NCBI RefSeq assembly: GCF_010748935.1
Contig: NZ_CP048796.1
Location: 3,165,001 to 3,229,000 of the forward strand
DNA length: 64,000 nt
Source: Providencia vermicola
Lineage (GTDB): Bacteria; Pseudomonadota; Gammaproteobacteria; Enterobacterales; Enterobacteriaceae
Reading direction: 5' to 3'
In this document: piece by piece, positions 1 to 12,328 of the stretch
Layout of the letters: every line of letters begins with the position of its first letter
Numbering within the stretch: the stretch's first letter is position 1
Position numbers and translations under genes: made by a program
Notes under the pieces: generated by a model
What the model was told of the DNA's origin: nothing
Database searches by the model: none
What the model saw: the letters and a program-made list of their open reading frames with translations, nothing else

Positions 1-1334
1 CGTTTTGTTGGGCTATTTTGATCCTGTTGCGCTAACCAGTTTAATTTTTCTGCTATTTTCGCTTCCAGACCCCGATTTGTGGGATGGTAATATTGGGTAT
101 GCTGCATTTCAGGTGGAAAATAGACCTCTCCAGCGGCATACGCATTCTCCTCATCATGAGCGTAGCGATATTCTTTTCCAGCTCCCAGCTCTTTCAATAG
201 CTTTGTTGGGGCATTGCGCAAATGAGCGGGAACGTCATAGTCTGGTTGCATCTGTGCATCTGCCAATGCCGCCTTATAAGCGGTATACACCGCATTGCTT
301 TTCGGTGCACATGCTAAATAAACAATGGCCTGAGCGATTGCTCGCTCACCTTCCGCAGGCCCTACACGGGTAAAACAATCCCACGCCGAAATTGCGACCT
401 GCATTGCTCGAGGATCCGCATTACCAACATCCTCAGATGCTATTGCTAACAAGCGACGGGCCACATATAACGGATCGCCCCCCGCAGTGATAATACGCGC
501 ATACCAATATAAAGCAGCATCAGGAGCTGACCCTCTTACTGACTTATGTAAGGCTGAAATCAAGTCATAATAACGGTCGCCTTTATTATCGAAACGTGCG
601 GCGCGTTCTCCACTGACTTCTTTTAACAATTCGGCAGTTAAAACACGCTGACCATGGCTATCACTTTCCGCCATATCCGCCATCATTTCTAGCAAATTGA
701 GAGAGCGTCTTGCATCACCATTCACTAATTCAGCAATTAATTTACGAGTACTCTCAGGCAAAATAATATTTTGTCCACCCAAACCATGTTTTGTATCGCT
801 CATGGCTTGCAACAACACTTTTTCAATATCACTGGCATCTAATGATTTGAGTAGATAAACACGTGCACGAGACAAAAGCGCTGAATTCAATTCAAATGAG
901 GGATTTTCTGTTGTTGCGCCGATAAAAGTGATCGTGCCATCTTCAATATGTGGCAAAAAAGCATCTTGTTGGCTTTTATTAAAGCGATGTACCTCATCGA
1001 CAAATAGAATCGTTCGACGCCCTGCATCACGGTTTTGCCGTGCTTTTTCGATCGATTCTCGAATCTCCTTAATACCGGATGTAACCGCAGAAATCCGTTC
1101 GATATCGGCTTGAGCATAGTGGCCAATAATTTCAGCTAACGTCGTTTTACCTGTTCCCGGAGGTCCCCACAAAATCATTGAATGTAGATGGCCAGCCTTA
1201 ATTGCCCGCGGTAATGGTTTTCCCTCCGCCAGCAAATGTTGTTGTCCTATATACTGTTCAAGCACCTCTGGGCGCATACGCGCCGCTAGAGGTTGAAATT
1301 CATTTTGTGAAAAATCGAGTGATAGGTTACCCAC
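1..1334 (-). CDS. rarA: Replication-associated recombination protein A, AAA+ ATPase (3' end cut by window edge)
   Basis: RarA (MgsA) is a clamp-loader-like AAA+ ATPase that acts at stalled replication forks. The frame is open from the left edge to a GTG at 1334, preceded by GAGGAAA. The protein starts [15 protein letters not shown], which aligns with E. coli RarA without a gap. The Walker A motif (GPPGTGKTT) is encoded near 1165-1140 and the DEVHRF Walker B near 1000-970. About 444 residues are visible and the last ones read QDQNSPTK, so only about three codons and the stop are missing. It follows lolA by 9 bp and is probably cotranscribed with it, as in E. coli. Confidence 0.95.
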   Translation of the reverse strand, partial: MGNLSLDFSQNEFQPLAARMRPEVLEQYIGQQHLLAEGKPLPRAIKAGHLHSMILWGPPGTGKTTLAEIIGHYAQADIERISAVTSGIKEIRESIEKARQNRDAGRRTILFVDEVHRFNKSQQDAFLPHIEDGTITFIGATTENPSFELNSALLSRARVYLLKSLDASDIEKVLLQAMSDTKHGLGGQNIILPESTRKLIAELVNGDARRSLNLLEMMADMAESDSHGQRVLTAELLKEVSGERAARFDNKGDRYYDLISALHKSVRGSAPDAALYWYARIITAGGDPLYVARRLLAIASEDVGNADPRAMQVAISAWDCFTRVGPAEGERAIAQAIVYLACAPKSNAVYTAYKAALADAQMQPDYDVPAHLRNAPTKLLKELGAGKEYRYAHDEENAYAAGEVYFPPEMQHTQYYHPTNRGLEAKIAEKLNWLAQQDQNSPTK

Positions 1335-1343
1335 TATTTCCTC

Positions 1344-1964
1344 TTATTGACCACCAGAGCGTTGATCATCGAGTGTGACACCTTTTGGTACAGTAAAGGT
1401 GAATTGACGCTTATCAACAGGCCCATTCTTTTGTTCTTTAAGTTGGTAGGCACTTGTTTGCCCATCTTGTTCAATCGCAGAAAACTTCTCAATGGTACCT
1501 TCAGGTGAAACGGTAATAGAAAAGCGTTTCAAAGTGCCATTCGTGAGCTTAGGCTTCAAATCAAACGTATTCCCCTGCTGAATAATCGAATACTGTTTCC
1601 AATCTGACGGATTATTGCGGGTAATTAATAAAAATGGCGTATCTTGGGTCGCATCTGCAAGATTTGTCACCGTAACTTGTTCTACAAATGGGTTGTAAAA
1701 CCATAAGTTTTTACCGTCAGAGACTAAGACACTCTCATCAGGCGATGTCATATTCCAATTAAATAAATTCGGGCGCTGTAACCATAACTCGCCAACACCT
1801 TCTTGAACCAAATCACCTTCAGGGCTAGTGACTTTTTGAGAGAAGCTAGCATGAAAGCTATTGACCTTATTCAGACGTTCCTGAAGGTCTTTGCTGGCAT
1901 CTGCCAGCACTGAGCCGATATGTAAACTTAGGGCTAATGCCCCCAATAACATCATTTTTTTCAT
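1344..1964 (-). CDS. lolA: Outer-membrane lipoprotein carrier protein LolA
   Basis: Periplasmic chaperone that takes lipoproteins from the LolCDE transporter and passes them to LolB. I place the start at the ATG at 1964 ([13 protein letters not shown]), giving 206 residues. An upstream in-frame start would add 23 residues ahead of the signal peptide, which is unlikely. The signal peptide appears to be cut after ...SVLA, leaving a mature chain that begins [10 protein letters not shown]. The sequence W-N-M-T-S-P-D-E and the Lol-type beta fold composition match the family. It lies in the conserved order ftsK-lolA-rarA, 77 bp downstream of ftsK. Confidence 0.95.
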   Translation of the reverse strand: MKKMMLLGALALSLHIGSVLADASKDLQERLNKVNSFHASFSQKVTSPEGDLVQEGVGELWLQRPNLFNWNMTSPDESVLVSDGKNLWFYNPFVEQVTVTNLADATQDTPFLLITRNNPSDWKQYSIIQQGNTFDLKPKLTNGTLKRFSITVSPEGTIEKFSAIEQDGQTSAYQLKEQKNGPVDKRQFTFTVPKGVTLDDQRSGGQ

Positions 1965-2041
1965 CGAACAAAGACCTTTTATTGATACCGTAATAAGCAC
2001 TACGCTTTGGCCATTGCGCTTGCAACAACCCACACTATAAA

Positions 2042-5000
2042 TTAGTAATCAGCTTGCCGCGGAGAGAGTACCTCACGGTTACCATTATGGCCCGGCTCAC
2101 TCACAATACCTTGTGTTTCCATCTGTTCGACAATTCGCGCTGCGCGGTTATAACCGATACGGAACTGACGCTGAACACCAGAAATTGAAACACGTTGTTT
2201 ATCGACAACAAACTCAACGGCTTGGTCAAATAATGGATCGAGCTCCTCTTCCGCACTATCGTAGCCGCCTCCCTCATTTTCATCGCTGCATTTAGTGATG
2301 CTATCGATATATTGAGGACGCCCACGTGCTTTCCAGTCATTCACCACCGCATGCACTTCTTGGTCACGAACAAACGCACCATGAACGCGAACAGGAATCG
2401 ATGAGTTAGGAGGTAAATACAACATATCCCCCATTCCCAGCAAGGACTCTGCACCGCCCTGATCAAGGATGGTTCGTGAATCAATTTTACTCGAAACAGT
2501 AAATGCAATTCGAGTTGGAATATTGGCTTTAATCAAACCAGTAATAATATCCACCGATGGGCGTTGTGTCGCCAAGACTAGATGAATACCTGCCGCACGT
2601 GCTTTTTGTGCAAGGCGAGCAATCAGCTCTTCAACTTTTTTACCGGCAGTCATCATTAGGTCGGCAAATTCATCAACCATCACGACAATATACGGCTCTT
2701 TTTTCAGCATGGGATGTTCCATTTCCATGCTATCGCTCGGTTTCCAATGAGGATCTGGAATGGGTCTTCCCATCTCCTCAGCGGCTTTAATTTTATCATT
2801 GTAGCCTGCTAAATTGCGCACCCCGAGCGCCGACATTAATTTATAACGGCGTTCCATTTCGTTGACACACCAACGTAATGCATTTGCAGCATCTTTCATG
2901 TCGGTAACAACTTCCGTCAATAAATGAGGAATGCCTTCATAAATAGACAATTCCAACATTTTCGGGTCGATCATGATAAAGCGTACATCTTCGGGCTTAG
3001 ATTTATATAGGATACTGAGGATCATGGCGTTGACCCCTACAGATTTACCTGAGCCCGTTGTTCCCGCGACCAATAGATGAGGCATTTTTGCCAGATCTGC
3101 GATAACAGGATCCCCTTCAATATCTTTCCCTAACACCATGGTTAATGGTGATGAACTATGCCTAAATTGTTCGCAATCTAACACTTCTCTTAGATAAACG
3201 GTTTGCCGTTTCTCATTAGGTAGCTCAAGGCCTACGTAAGGTTTACCTGGGATAACTTCAACCACCCTGACTGCCGTTGTTGAAAGTGAGCGAGCAAGGT
3301 CTCGTGATAATGTCGAAATACGTGCGGCTTTTACCCCTGGCGCTAAATCCAGTTCAAATCGGGTAATAACAGGCCCCGGTGAAAAACCAACAACATCAGC
3401 TTTAACACGATAATCATTTAAACGCGCTTCAATCAATCTCGCCGTCTGCTCTAATGTAAACATATCCACAGGCTCTTCTTGAGCTGGAGGCGTGGTTAAC
3501 AAGTCCAAAGAAGGCATTGGCGTTGTTGGTTTAGGCAACGGCTGATCATTACGCACCAAGAATGGGTGAAATAGACTATCTTGTTGCGGCTGTTGCGGCT
3601 GTTGCGGCTGTTGCGGCTGTTGCGGCTGTTGCGGCTGTTGCGGCTGTTGCGGCTGTTGCGGCTGTTGCGGCTGTTGCGGCTGTTGCGGCTGTTGCGGCTG
3701 TTGCGGCTGTTGCGGCTGTTGCGGCTGTTGCGGCTGTTGCGGCTGTTGCGGCTGTTGCGGCTGTTGCGGCTGTTGCGGCTGTTGCGGCTGTTGCGGCTGT
3801 TGCGGCTGTTGCGGCTGTTGCGGCACAACAGTATCAGTCCGGTAAGCAGCGCTGTCCAGCATTGGCGACACATTTTTTACTGTATTGTCGACTGGAGGTG
3901 TATTTGAGTTACTCGCCGTTGTTGTCGCGCTAAATGATGGCATAAACAGTGGATCCGCCGGTTCTTCATTAACCAGATCATTAACTGGAGAGAAACTATC
4001 CAGCACTGAAATATGTTCACTTAGGTCAAAATTCGGCTCAACGCTATCATTGGCTCTATCATGCTCTGACGGTTGAGTCGATAGGCCATTATCAGGCGTT
4101 GTCAATTGATGAGCCTGAGGCTCTACTTGCGTTGATGAGGTAGGCCAACGGTGCTCGATGTCCGGTTGAGTATAACGCGTAGCAACTGGCTCAATTTTTT
4201 CGCTCCTCGGTTCCGATGGCGTGATATCGAGAGGGATTGATGCATCATCGTCATGGCCACTATCTTCATCAACGCCATAACGTTCACGTTGCTGCTGCAA
4301 AAATTGCTCACGTAGCCTATTTTCTTGTTCGTTATCGTCATCTTGCTGCTGATTCTCTTCAGAAGAAGACCATTGCTGATAAACTTGCTCGCGTTGTAAT
4401 GCTTCTTCCTTGCGACGCTGAAGCTCAGCATCACGCTGTGAAGGAATTCGAATACCATACAGCTCTCTACGCGTTGGCAGGCGCACAGGATTTGGACGAG
4501 GTAATTCAGGCTCTAAGTTTTGTTTTACCTGTGCATGGCGCTCCAGTGCCGCAACAGAAATTCCTGCTGCTGCTAATGCCGCAGGGTCGGCAACCCTATC
4601 AGACATCGATTGCCCATTTGCCTGAGATACGGCATCGCTTACCGGTGAAATAGGCATTGTTGGCTCAGGTGTATTTTGTGCACCCGACGGCCCCGAAAAT
4701 GAAGAAAGTGTGTTCTGTTCAATCGGTGCTTGCTTTTGTTGTTCAGCTTGTTGCCAACTTAATGATGGCGATGCTGTTTGAGGTTGTGCATGATTTAAGG
4801 ATTGCCAATCAACAGATTGTTCACGACTTGGATTCATTGAGTGAGTCGAAACATCATTGAGACTATTTTCAGGTTGCTGTACCGCGTGGCTTGGTGCTTG
4901 CGGATTTTCATTCGTTTTAAATTGAAAATCTCTATCGTACACAACTGGTTGATAATCGTCAGGCACTTCAAAGTGATATGCCTCTTGCTGCTCGGTGGCT

Positions 5001-5881
5001 GAAAATGAGGGTAAATTTTCATCCTCTGCTGCTAGGGATGAGGCCACCGGGGTATCCGTGTGTTCAGTCTGCATTGCCACGGGTTGTGTTGTCGCTTGTG
5101 GTTCATCCACGTCAACCGCGGCTAATTCACTAATTGTGGGTGAAGAAAATAATACATCGTCGCTATCCGCATCGAAATTTTCGATGGCCTGACGTTCAGC
5201 TTCTTGTGCCCGTTGCAAAGCATCTTCTGCTTCTTCCACGTCATAGTCTACAGTATCATCACCACGTGCACGGTTAGTCATCAGCGTAAGAGGGATTAGT
5301 ACCGCAGCACCAATTTTTTCCGCTATCGTCAACCAAGACCAGCCTGTAAATAGCGTAAAGCTGATTGCCCATAGAAAAAGCAAGGCAAGTGTAGCACCTA
5401 ATGCGTTGAACCATGGCATGATAGCGTTACTGAACACACTCCCTATCACGCCACCAGAAGAGAAATTGGGCAAATCATCGAAATTAAGTGCAGCGAGGCC
5501 ACAGGATGATAAGATCAGTGCTAACCCACCAATCAAACGTAATGAGAGTGAGAAAAAGTCGATGTAACGACGCTGGCTTTCATAGCGATAGATGCTCCAG
5601 CAACCAAGCAACAATAACGGCGGGATGGCAAATGCAAGGATCCCAAAAGCAGAAAAGAGAATATCCGCACTCCATGAGCCAACACTTCCCCCCAAGTTTT
5701 TAACTGGCGCATTCCATGTGGTCTGTGACCAGCTCGGGTCTGAAGGGTTGAAACTCAACAATGCGACCATTAAGAATATGGCACTCAAACAAATGGCCAG
5801 CAAAATGACTTCGAGTAGTCGTCTGCCGCTACTGAGTTTTTTAAATCGAATGTGTTTGTCTTCTGTATATTCTTGGCTCAT
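2042..5881 (-). CDS. ftsK: DNA translocase FtsK with an expanded Pro-Gln-Gln tract
   Basis: Septum-anchored translocase that moves chromosome termini and activates XerCD at dif. I choose the ATG at 5881 ([10 protein letters not shown]), giving 1279 residues. Four hydrophobic segments lie at about residues 22-44, 75-96, 115-132 and 160-182. A long Gln/Pro/Glu/Ser-rich linker follows to about residue 810, including a perfect PQQ tract at about 687-767. The motor domain carries Walker A (GTTGSGKS, about residue 940) and Walker B ([10 protein letters not shown], about 1070). The C-terminal gamma winged helix (from about 1210) ends in SPRQADY and would read KOPS. The length is close to that of E. 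coli FtsK (1329). The repeat tract is the odd feature; everything functional is intact. Confidence 0.97.
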   Translation of the reverse strand: MSQEYTEDKHIRFKKLSSGRRLLEVILLAICLSAIFLMVALLSFNPSDPSWSQTTWNAPVKNLGGSVGSWSADILFSAFGILAFAIPPLLLLGCWSIYRYESQRRYIDFFSLSLRLIGGLALILSSCGLAALNFDDLPNFSSGGVIGSVFSNAIMPWFNALGATLALLFLWAISFTLFTGWSWLTIAEKIGAAVLIPLTLMTNRARGDDTVDYDVEEAEDALQRAQEAERQAIENFDADSDDVLFSSPTISELAAVDVDEPQATTQPVAMQTEHTDTPVASSLAAEDENLPSFSATEQQEAYHFEVPDDYQPVVYDRDFQFKTNENPQAPSHAVQQPENSLNDVSTHSMNPSREQSVDWQSLNHAQPQTASPSLSWQQAEQQKQAPIEQNTLSSFSGPSGAQNTPEPTMPISPVSDAVSQANGQSMSDRVADPAALAAAGISVAALERHAQVKQNLEPELPRPNPVRLPTRRELYGIRIPSQRDAELQRRKEEALQREQVYQQWSSSEENQQQDDDNEQENRLREQFLQQQRERYGVDEDSGHDDDASIPLDITPSEPRSEKIEPVATRYTQPDIEHRWPTSSTQVEPQAHQLTTPDNGLSTQPSEHDRANDSVEPNFDLSEHISVLDSFSPVNDLVNEEPADPLFMPSFSATTTASNSNTPPVDNTVKNVSPMLDSAAYRTDTVVPQQPQQPQQPQQPQQPQQPQQPQQPQQPQQPQQPQQPQQPQQPQQPQQPQQPQQPQQPQQPQQPQQPQQPQQPQQPQQPQQDSLFHPFLVRNDQPLPKPTTPMPSLDLLTTPPAQEEPVDMFTLEQTARLIEARLNDYRVKADVVGFSPGPVITRFELDLAPGVKAARISTLSRDLARSLSTTAVRVVEVIPGKPYVGLELPNEKRQTVYLREVLDCEQFRHSSSPLTMVLGKDIEGDPVIADLAKMPHLLVAGTTGSGKSVGVNAMILSILYKSKPEDVRFIMIDPKMLELSIYEGIPHLLTEVVTDMKDAANALRWCVNEMERRYKLMSALGVRNLAGYNDKIKAAEEMGRPIPDPHWKPSDSMEMEHPMLKKEPYIVVMVDEFADLMMTAGKKVEELIARLAQKARAAGIHLVLATQRPSVDIITGLIKANIPTRIAFTVSSKIDSRTILDQGGAESLLGMGDMLYLPPNSSIPVRVHGAFVRDQEVHAVVNDWKARGRPQYIDSITKCSDENEGGGYDSAEEELDPLFDQAVEFVVDKQRVSISGVQRQFRIGYNRAARIVEQMETQGIVSEPGHNGNREVLSPRQADY
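3583..3824 (-). repeat. Tandem array of a 9-bp unit (about 26 perfect copies plus a partial) inside ftsK
   Basis: The + strand unit is gttgcggct, repeated without a single mismatch from 3583 to 3816 and followed by an 8-base partial copy. On the coding strand each unit is CAG-CCG-CAA, so the array encodes an uninterrupted Gln-Pro-Gln/PQQ tract of about 80 residues in the FtsK linker. All six frames are open across it because the unit holds no stop. Copy number changes by whole units would keep the reading frame. Confidence 0.97.
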
Positions 5882-6253
5882 TACTGTTTCTTTACTGACT
5901 AATGATGTCACCCATGTCGAAACGAATTCATCGGAATTCGCTATGATGATAAGCACATTGTGAAAGCCATTCTAACACCAATCACCGTCTTGTGCGTGAC
6001 TTGTTGCCACTATGGCAAACTAAACAACTATAGGCACTGCAAGATGCAGTATTTCATCTTACAGTTGATGATTCAATTTCTATTTGATGTTAAAAATCTT
6101 AATTATTTATAGCTTTAATATCAATAGATTGAAACTAGAACTTGCGGTTATCTAGGGTATTTTCAGAAAAAATCATATCAACAACGCACGGCGTGACTGA
6201 AAGTGGATGGAAAATTACTTAAAAAGAGAGAAAATCCAACATCAAAAACGGAA
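5882..6253. other. Intergenic region upstream of ftsK
   Basis: AT-rich stretch between the ftsK start and the lrp terminator hairpin. It must hold the ftsK promoter, but I do not see a clear -10/-35 pair. A short dyad, ctgca-aga-tgcag, lies near 6037-6049. No good LexA box (CTGT-N8-ACAG) was found, although the E. coli gene is SOS-inducible. No convincing open frame is present. Confidence 0.5.
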
Positions 6254-6277
6254 CAACGCTGAGTAAACTCAGCGTTG
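6254..6277 (-). terminator. Terminator downstream of lrp
   Basis: Perfect inverted repeat with 11-base arms (6254-6264 and 6267-6277). It folds as a 10-bp stem with a four-base loop. On the minus strand it is followed within four bases by GTTTTTG, so it works as a factor-independent terminator for lrp, 59 bp past the stop codon. Confidence 0.75.
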
Positions 6278-6335
6278 AAACAGCAGTGCGGCAACAATCT
6301 GTTATGTTGCCCAGAAATGAGACTATCGAAGATAG

Positions 6336-6830
6336 TTAGCGCGTTTTAATAACCAGACGGTTACTTTGCTTCACTTCTTCCATAACTACATATGTACGCG
6401 TATCGTTAACACCTGGTAGACGCAGCAGAGTCTCACCGAGTAGCTTACGATAAGCGGACATATCAGGCACACGCGTTTTCAACAAATAATCGAAGTCACC
6501 AGAAACTAAATGACATTCTTGGATCTCTTCGAGTTTTTGCACCGCGGTATTAAATTGCTCAAACACATCTGGTGCACCACGGTTTAAGGTGATTTCAACG
6601 AAAACCAGTAGTGATGCGTCTAAATAGTGAGGGTTCAGTAGTGCTGTATAGCCAGAAATAAACCCTTGTCTCTCCAAACGACGAACACGCTCCAAACATG
6701 GCGTTGGTGACAACCCCACACGCTTAGACAATTCTACGTTTGAAATACGCCCGTCTTTCTGTAGTTCGTTTAGAATATTCCTATCAATACGGTCGAGGTC
6801 TTTTCCAGGACGCTTTTTATTGTCAATCAT
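6336..6830 (-). CDS. lrp: Leucine-responsive regulatory protein
   Basis: Global regulator of amino-acid metabolism, transport and pili; a feast/famine protein that forms octamers and hexadecamers. It has 164 residues, exactly the E. coli length, and differs from it at only a few positions near the N-terminus (MIDNKKRPGK). The AsnC-type helix-turn-helix spans about residues 25-55 (the GRISNVELSKRVGLSPTP region) and the ligand-binding RAM domain fills the C-terminal half. It is monocistronic and divergent from trxB, as in E. coli. The 540-bp gap between the two genes probably holds a long lrp leader and autoregulatory Lrp sites, which I could not place with confidence. Confidence 0.98.
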   Translation of the reverse strand: MIDNKKRPGKDLDRIDRNILNELQKDGRISNVELSKRVGLSPTPCLERVRRLERQGFISGYTALLNPHYLDASLLVFVEITLNRGAPDVFEQFNTAVQKLEEIQECHLVSGDFDYLLKTRVPDMSAYRKLLGETLLRLPGVNDTRTYVVMEEVKQSNRLVIKTR

Positions 6831-8334
<1,504 letters not shown>

Positions 8335-8358
8335 TATTAGCCGAGTATCAACACCATT

Positions 8359-8384
8359 AGGCACCTTAAACTGGTGCCTTTTTT
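8359..8384 (+). terminator. Terminator of trxB
   Basis: A 7-bp stem (aggcacc / ggtgcct) with a seven-base loop is followed directly by a run of T residues, 25 bp past the trxB stop. Confidence 0.9.
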
Positions 8385-8509
8385 ATTTCTATCTCTCATT
8401 CAAATTCATCGAAACATCCGTTTTTTTCAGAACAAGTTCAATAGGTATTTGATGCCTCCAATCTATAATGAACTCATCGCCAATATACGCTTCTACTAAA
8501 GGGAACCTC

Positions 8510-10183
8510 ATGGGTCAGCAAACACTGAAAGAATCAGTTAGTCGTTACGCCTATCTTTTTGTTGCCCTACTTGCCATTGTGCAAGCAACGATTATTCTTT
8601 ACTCAACGAATTATTCAGTACAGCAAGAGATTGGCTTAAGTGAACAATATTTTTATTTGTCATTATTACTCGCGATTTTTGTTCCTTCTGCCACCAGTTA
8701 CTTATTTACCCAAGTTAAAGCAGGCGTTTTCTATCTTAATATTTTGATCATCATTTTATTAACGATTTGGATCAGTTTATGGCAGGCTAGGCACTCAGCA
8801 TCAAGCAGCGATGCCCACTTCTTTCTCGCATTTTTGACATTAACCATCCTGTTTTTCGTCTTACTGCCTTGGATGCAAATGCGTCAATTTTCTGGTACAT
8901 GGCAGATCAATTATGCCTGTTTGATTAGTTTCTATATCAAAAATACGCTATTAGGCATACTGGCCTCAGTGATTGGCGGATTACTGACCGCACTCATTTT
9001 ACTGGCCAGTTTCTTATTTCAAACTGTTAACTTATTTTTTTTGCACGATATATTGAGCCATGAATTTACCTTATGGTTAAGCTTTACATTAGGCTTTAAC
9101 ATAGGGCTGATTTTTTTACGCTCCAACTTTGAGCTTCAATTAAGTCATTTCGTAAGTTATATCGCCCGCTTCTTCTTGATCGTTTTACATGTTATTGCCA
9201 TTGTATTCGTGATTGGCCTTCTCTTTTCATCTTTTACGGAACTGAAATATTCAGATTTTGGTTCTATCACGCTATTGTGGTTTTTACTCCTCAATATTAT
9301 TTTAATTAACCTAACTTATGGCGATGGTAGTTATCAATATCAGCTCCCTTCATGGCTAACCCCGTTTATGTTATTGAGCATTCTTTTGCTGAATGTTTTC
9401 TCCTTCCTATCACTCTACGGTATTTTTATTCGTGTCAATCAATACAGTTGGAGTGTTGAGCGTTTATATGCCTCTACAATCGCACTCTTTTTCACTGCTG
9501 TTGTTTTAGCGTATAGCGTTGTGGTGATCCTCAAAAGGCAACGTTGGGTACTAACATTAGGCACCATTAACAAAGTGGCACTCTTAGGCTTAATTGCCAC
9601 TATTTTGCTCATTAATAGCCCTATTTTTGATTTCCAGCGGATAACATTAAATAGCCTATTAGCCGGTGTTGAAAAGGGGAAAATTGAAGTTAACCCAATG
9701 CTTGCCCGTGATTTAGGTCAATTAGGTCCCGACGGTAAACAAGCCTTAGCACAATTAAAATTGAATCCAGACTATAAAAAACAGCTTGAAATGGTGATGC
9801 CTTATGACGAATCCAGGAGATCACTCAAAGATGTGTTAGTAATAGCGAAAAACAGTGCAGATTTGCCTGATAGTTGGTGGAATATCAGTGATAAATCATA
9901 TGAATGGTACTGTACTGCAAGTGTTGAGCCTAATAACTGTCTTGGTTTTATGGCCGATGTCAACCAAGATGGGCGTGATGACGTTGTGATGTGTTATGCA
10001 TATAAAGAAAGCAATTATTTTGATTGTCTTATTTGGCAGCAAAAAGAAGAAAATTGGCTCGTTGTGGATACACAAACACACCAGTATGATTCGTCAGAAT
10101 CGCTAAATACGGCTTGGAATAAACTGTTAAATGGGCAATTTGGCTTAGCACCTAAAGAATGGCGTCAAATTGTGCCAAAATAA
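8510..10183 (+). CDS. DUF4153-type polytopic inner-membrane protein
   Basis: The start is the ATG at 8510 (MGQQTLKESV), behind AAAGGGAA, giving 557 residues. Residues about 15-385 hold 11-12 hydrophobic segments. They include the GILASVIGGLLTALILL region and the end-of-membrane segment with SPIFDFQRITLNSLLAG that are typical of DUF4153 proteins. The C-terminal part (about 400-557) is soluble and contains a DxNxDGxxD loop near residues 483-491, resembling an EF-hand or FG-GAP calcium site. It stands alone between trxB and cydDC. The function is unknown; the family assignment comes from sequence resemblance only. Confidence 0.7.
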   Translation: MGQQTLKESVSRYAYLFVALLAIVQATIILYSTNYSVQQEIGLSEQYFYLSLLLAIFVPSATSYLFTQVKAGVFYLNILIIILLTIWISLWQARHSASSSDAHFFLAFLTLTILFFVLLPWMQMRQFSGTWQINYACLISFYIKNTLLGILASVIGGLLTALILLASFLFQTVNLFFLHDILSHEFTLWLSFTLGFNIGLIFLRSNFELQLSHFVSYIARFFLIVLHVIAIVFVIGLLFSSFTELKYSDFGSITLLWFLLLNIILINLTYGDGSYQYQLPSWLTPFMLLSILLLNVFSFLSLYGIFIRVNQYSWSVERLYASTIALFFTAVVLAYSVVVILKRQRWVLTLGTINKVALLGLIATILLINSPIFDFQRITLNSLLAGVEKGKIEVNPMLARDLGQLGPDGKQALAQLKLNPDYKKQLEMVMPYDESRRSLKDVLVIAKNSADLPDSWWNISDKSYEWYCTASVEPNNCLGFMADVNQDGRDDVVMCYAYKESNYFDCLIWQQKEENWLVVDTQTHQYDSSESLNTAWNKLLNGQFGLAPKEWRQIVPK

Positions 10184-10559
10184 TCAAGTTAACACTGGAG
10201 GTAATAGCAATACTGATAAGTAAAGCTATTACCTACTATTATATTTATTCCCAATTAAATATGATGGAATTGCTTAGGCTCCCCTTAACTTCATATATCA
10301 ATGGCACGATTAGAGGATACCGATAAATTATTTATTCATTCTCTTGATTTTAATTTCAAATAACCGTCGATTGTTCTTTACCTTTATAAAACATATCAAT
10401 AACAATTATCTGGGCTGTTTTAATAACACACTTTTATTATGCAACATATCGCAAAGAAGCTGTTATGATAGATAAAAAATTCCGTTATGCTGTAACCTAT
10501 CACTTATTTTAGCTAGCGGCACACTCTCAATATAAAACTATACCTGCACACTGATCATT
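10184..10559. other. Intergenic region before cydD, with a hairpin at 10199-10234
   Basis: Just after the stop of the DUF4153-type gene, 10-base arms at 10199-10208 and 10225-10234 pair perfectly around a 16-base loop, a possible terminator followed by an A/T stretch. The remaining bases are AT-rich and must carry the cydDC promoter. I see no convincing FNR or ArcA site and no credible gene. Confidence 0.45.
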
Positions 10560-12326
10560 ATGGATAAAACAAGACAGACTGAATTGGTACGTTGGTTAAA
10601 ACAGCATAGTACATCGGCAAAACGCTGGTTACGCATTTCTATGCTATTAGGCGTTGTTAGTGGCCTGCTCATTATCGCTCAAGCATGGTTCTTAGCGGTG
10701 ATACTGCAAGCACTGATTATGGATCATATCCCTCGGGAACAATTGGTTACCCCCTTTGTACTGCTCCTTATCGTATTTGTATTACGTGCGCTCGTAACCT
10801 TAATTCGAGAACGTGTTGGCTTTCGTTGTGGGCAAGTCGTACGCCAAGAAGTTCGCGCTATGGTCTTGAATAAGTTGCAACAATTAGGTCCTGTGTGGGT
10901 AAAAGGTAAACCCGCGGGGAGTTGGGCAACGATTGTTCTCGAACAAATCGAGGATATGCAAGAATACTATTCACGCTACCTACCGCAAATGTATCTGGCA
11001 AGTATCATTCCAATGATGATCCTGATTGCCATCTTTCCATTTAACTGGGCAGCGGGTTTGATACTTTTTGCGACAGCGCCATTGATTCCCATTTTTATGG
11101 CGCTGGTCGGCCTTGGTGCGGCAGATGCCAACCGTCGTAACTTTATTGCGCTAGGTCGCCTCAGTGGCAGCTTTTTGGATCGGTTACGCGGGTTAGATAC
11201 TTTGCGGTTATTTTTCCGTGAAAAAGCAGAGGTTCAACAAATTCGGGAATCAACCGAAGATTTCCGTTCACGAACCATGGAAGTACTCAGAATGGCGTTC
11301 CTCTCCTCGGGGGTGTTAGAGTTCTTTGCTTCTATTTCAATTGCTATCGTTGCCGTCTATTTCGGTTTTTCTTATCTCGGCGAGCTAAATTTTGGTAGCT
11401 ATGGCTTACCTGTTACCATGTTTGCGGGTTTTCTTGCCTTAATCCTGTCCCCTGAGTTCTTCCAACCGCTACGCGATCTGGGCACCTATTATCATGCGAA
11501 AGCACAAGCAGTAGGTGCGGCCGAAAGCCTCGTGACCTTGTTAGAAAGCGATGGCGAACAGGTAACCGAAACAGGCAATAAAACACCGCTCGATCAACCT
11601 ATTCGCATCCAAGCCGAAGGATTAGAAATTTTTTCTCATGACGGCCAACGTCTTGTCGGCCCTCTCGATTTTATTATTGAACCACAACAACGCGTTGCCA
11701 TTGTTGGGCAAAGTGGCGCGGGGAAAAGCTCTTTACTTAATCTATTGTTAGGGTTTTTGCCTTATCAAGGTTCAATTAAAATTAACGGTGATGAACTGAA
11801 CGAGCTTTGCCATGAAAAATGGCGAGTATTCATTGGCTGGGTTGGGCAAAATCCGCATTTACCTGAGCAAACACTCGTCGAGAATATCTGTTTAGGTAAA
11901 CCGAACGCTTCAGCAGCAGAGATACAACAAGCAATGGATGACGCTTATGTCTCAGAGTTTCTTCCTATGCTACCTGATGGCTTAAATACCCGTCTTGGAG
12001 ACTATGCGGCACGATTATCGGTTGGGCAAGCACAACGTGTTGCGGTTGCGCGTACACTGTTAAAACCATCCCGTATTTTATTGCTTGATGAGCCTGCCGC
12101 CAGCCTTGATGCACACAGCGAACAACGCGTTATGCATACTCTAAACCAGCTAGCGCAAAAGCAAACGACAATTATGGTCACCCATTTGCTGGAAGAAACC
12201 GTTAATTATGACCAAATTTGGGTGATGGCAAATGGCCAAATCATTCAGCGTGGCAATTATGCAGAACTGAGTCAATCCGCTGGGCCATTTGCCCGTTTAT
12301 TGACCCATCGTAATGAGGAGCTTTGA
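10560..12326 (+). CDS. cydD: Heterodimeric ABC exporter CydDC, subunit CydD
   Basis: CydD, with CydC, exports glutathione and cysteine to the periplasm and is needed to assemble cytochrome bd oxidase. The protein has 588 residues, the same length as in E. coli. An N-terminal six-helix ABC exporter domain (about 20-320) is followed by an ATPase domain with Walker A (GQSGAGKSS, about residue 383), the signature SVGQAQR and Walker B (ILLLDEP). The tail ends HRNEEL. Its stop is separated from the cydC ATG by two bases, and the cydC ribosome site lies inside cydD. The order trxB-cydD-cydC-aat matches E. coli, apart from the inserted DUF4153-type gene. Confidence 0.97.
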   Translation: MDKTRQTELVRWLKQHSTSAKRWLRISMLLGVVSGLLIIAQAWFLAVILQALIMDHIPREQLVTPFVLLLIVFVLRALVTLIRERVGFRCGQVVRQEVRAMVLNKLQQLGPVWVKGKPAGSWATIVLEQIEDMQEYYSRYLPQMYLASIIPMMILIAIFPFNWAAGLILFATAPLIPIFMALVGLGAADANRRNFIALGRLSGSFLDRLRGLDTLRLFFREKAEVQQIRESTEDFRSRTMEVLRMAFLSSGVLEFFASISIAIVAVYFGFSYLGELNFGSYGLPVTMFAGFLALILSPEFFQPLRDLGTYYHAKAQAVGAAESLVTLLESDGEQVTETGNKTPLDQPIRIQAEGLEIFSHDGQRLVGPLDFIIEPQQRVAIVGQSGAGKSSLLNLLLGFLPYQGSIKINGDELNELCHEKWRVFIGWVGQNPHLPEQTLVENICLGKPNASAAEIQQAMDDAYVSEFLPMLPDGLNTRLGDYAARLSVGQAQRVAVARTLLKPSRILLLDEPAASLDAHSEQRVMHTLNQLAQKQTTIMVTHLLEETVNYDQIWVMANGQIIQRGNYAELSQSAGPFARLLTHRNEEL

Positions 12327-12328
12327 TA

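Noticed and set aside
5-373. A 122-codon frame on the plus strand at the left edge.
   Set aside because: It is antisense to the conserved C-terminus of RarA and has no family similarity.
3583-3824. CRISPR array.
   Set aside because: Units are contiguous 9-mers without spacers, lie within a coding frame, and no cas genes are present.
3562-3933. Long open frames encoding Ala-Val, Leu-Arg or Asn-Ser-Arg repeats across the 9-bp array.
   Set aside because: They exist only because the repeat unit has no stop in any frame; the FtsK frame is the real one.
6040-6075. LexA box for SOS control of ftsK.
   Set aside because: The best candidate (CTGTAAGATGAAATAC on the minus strand) lacks a proper second half-site.
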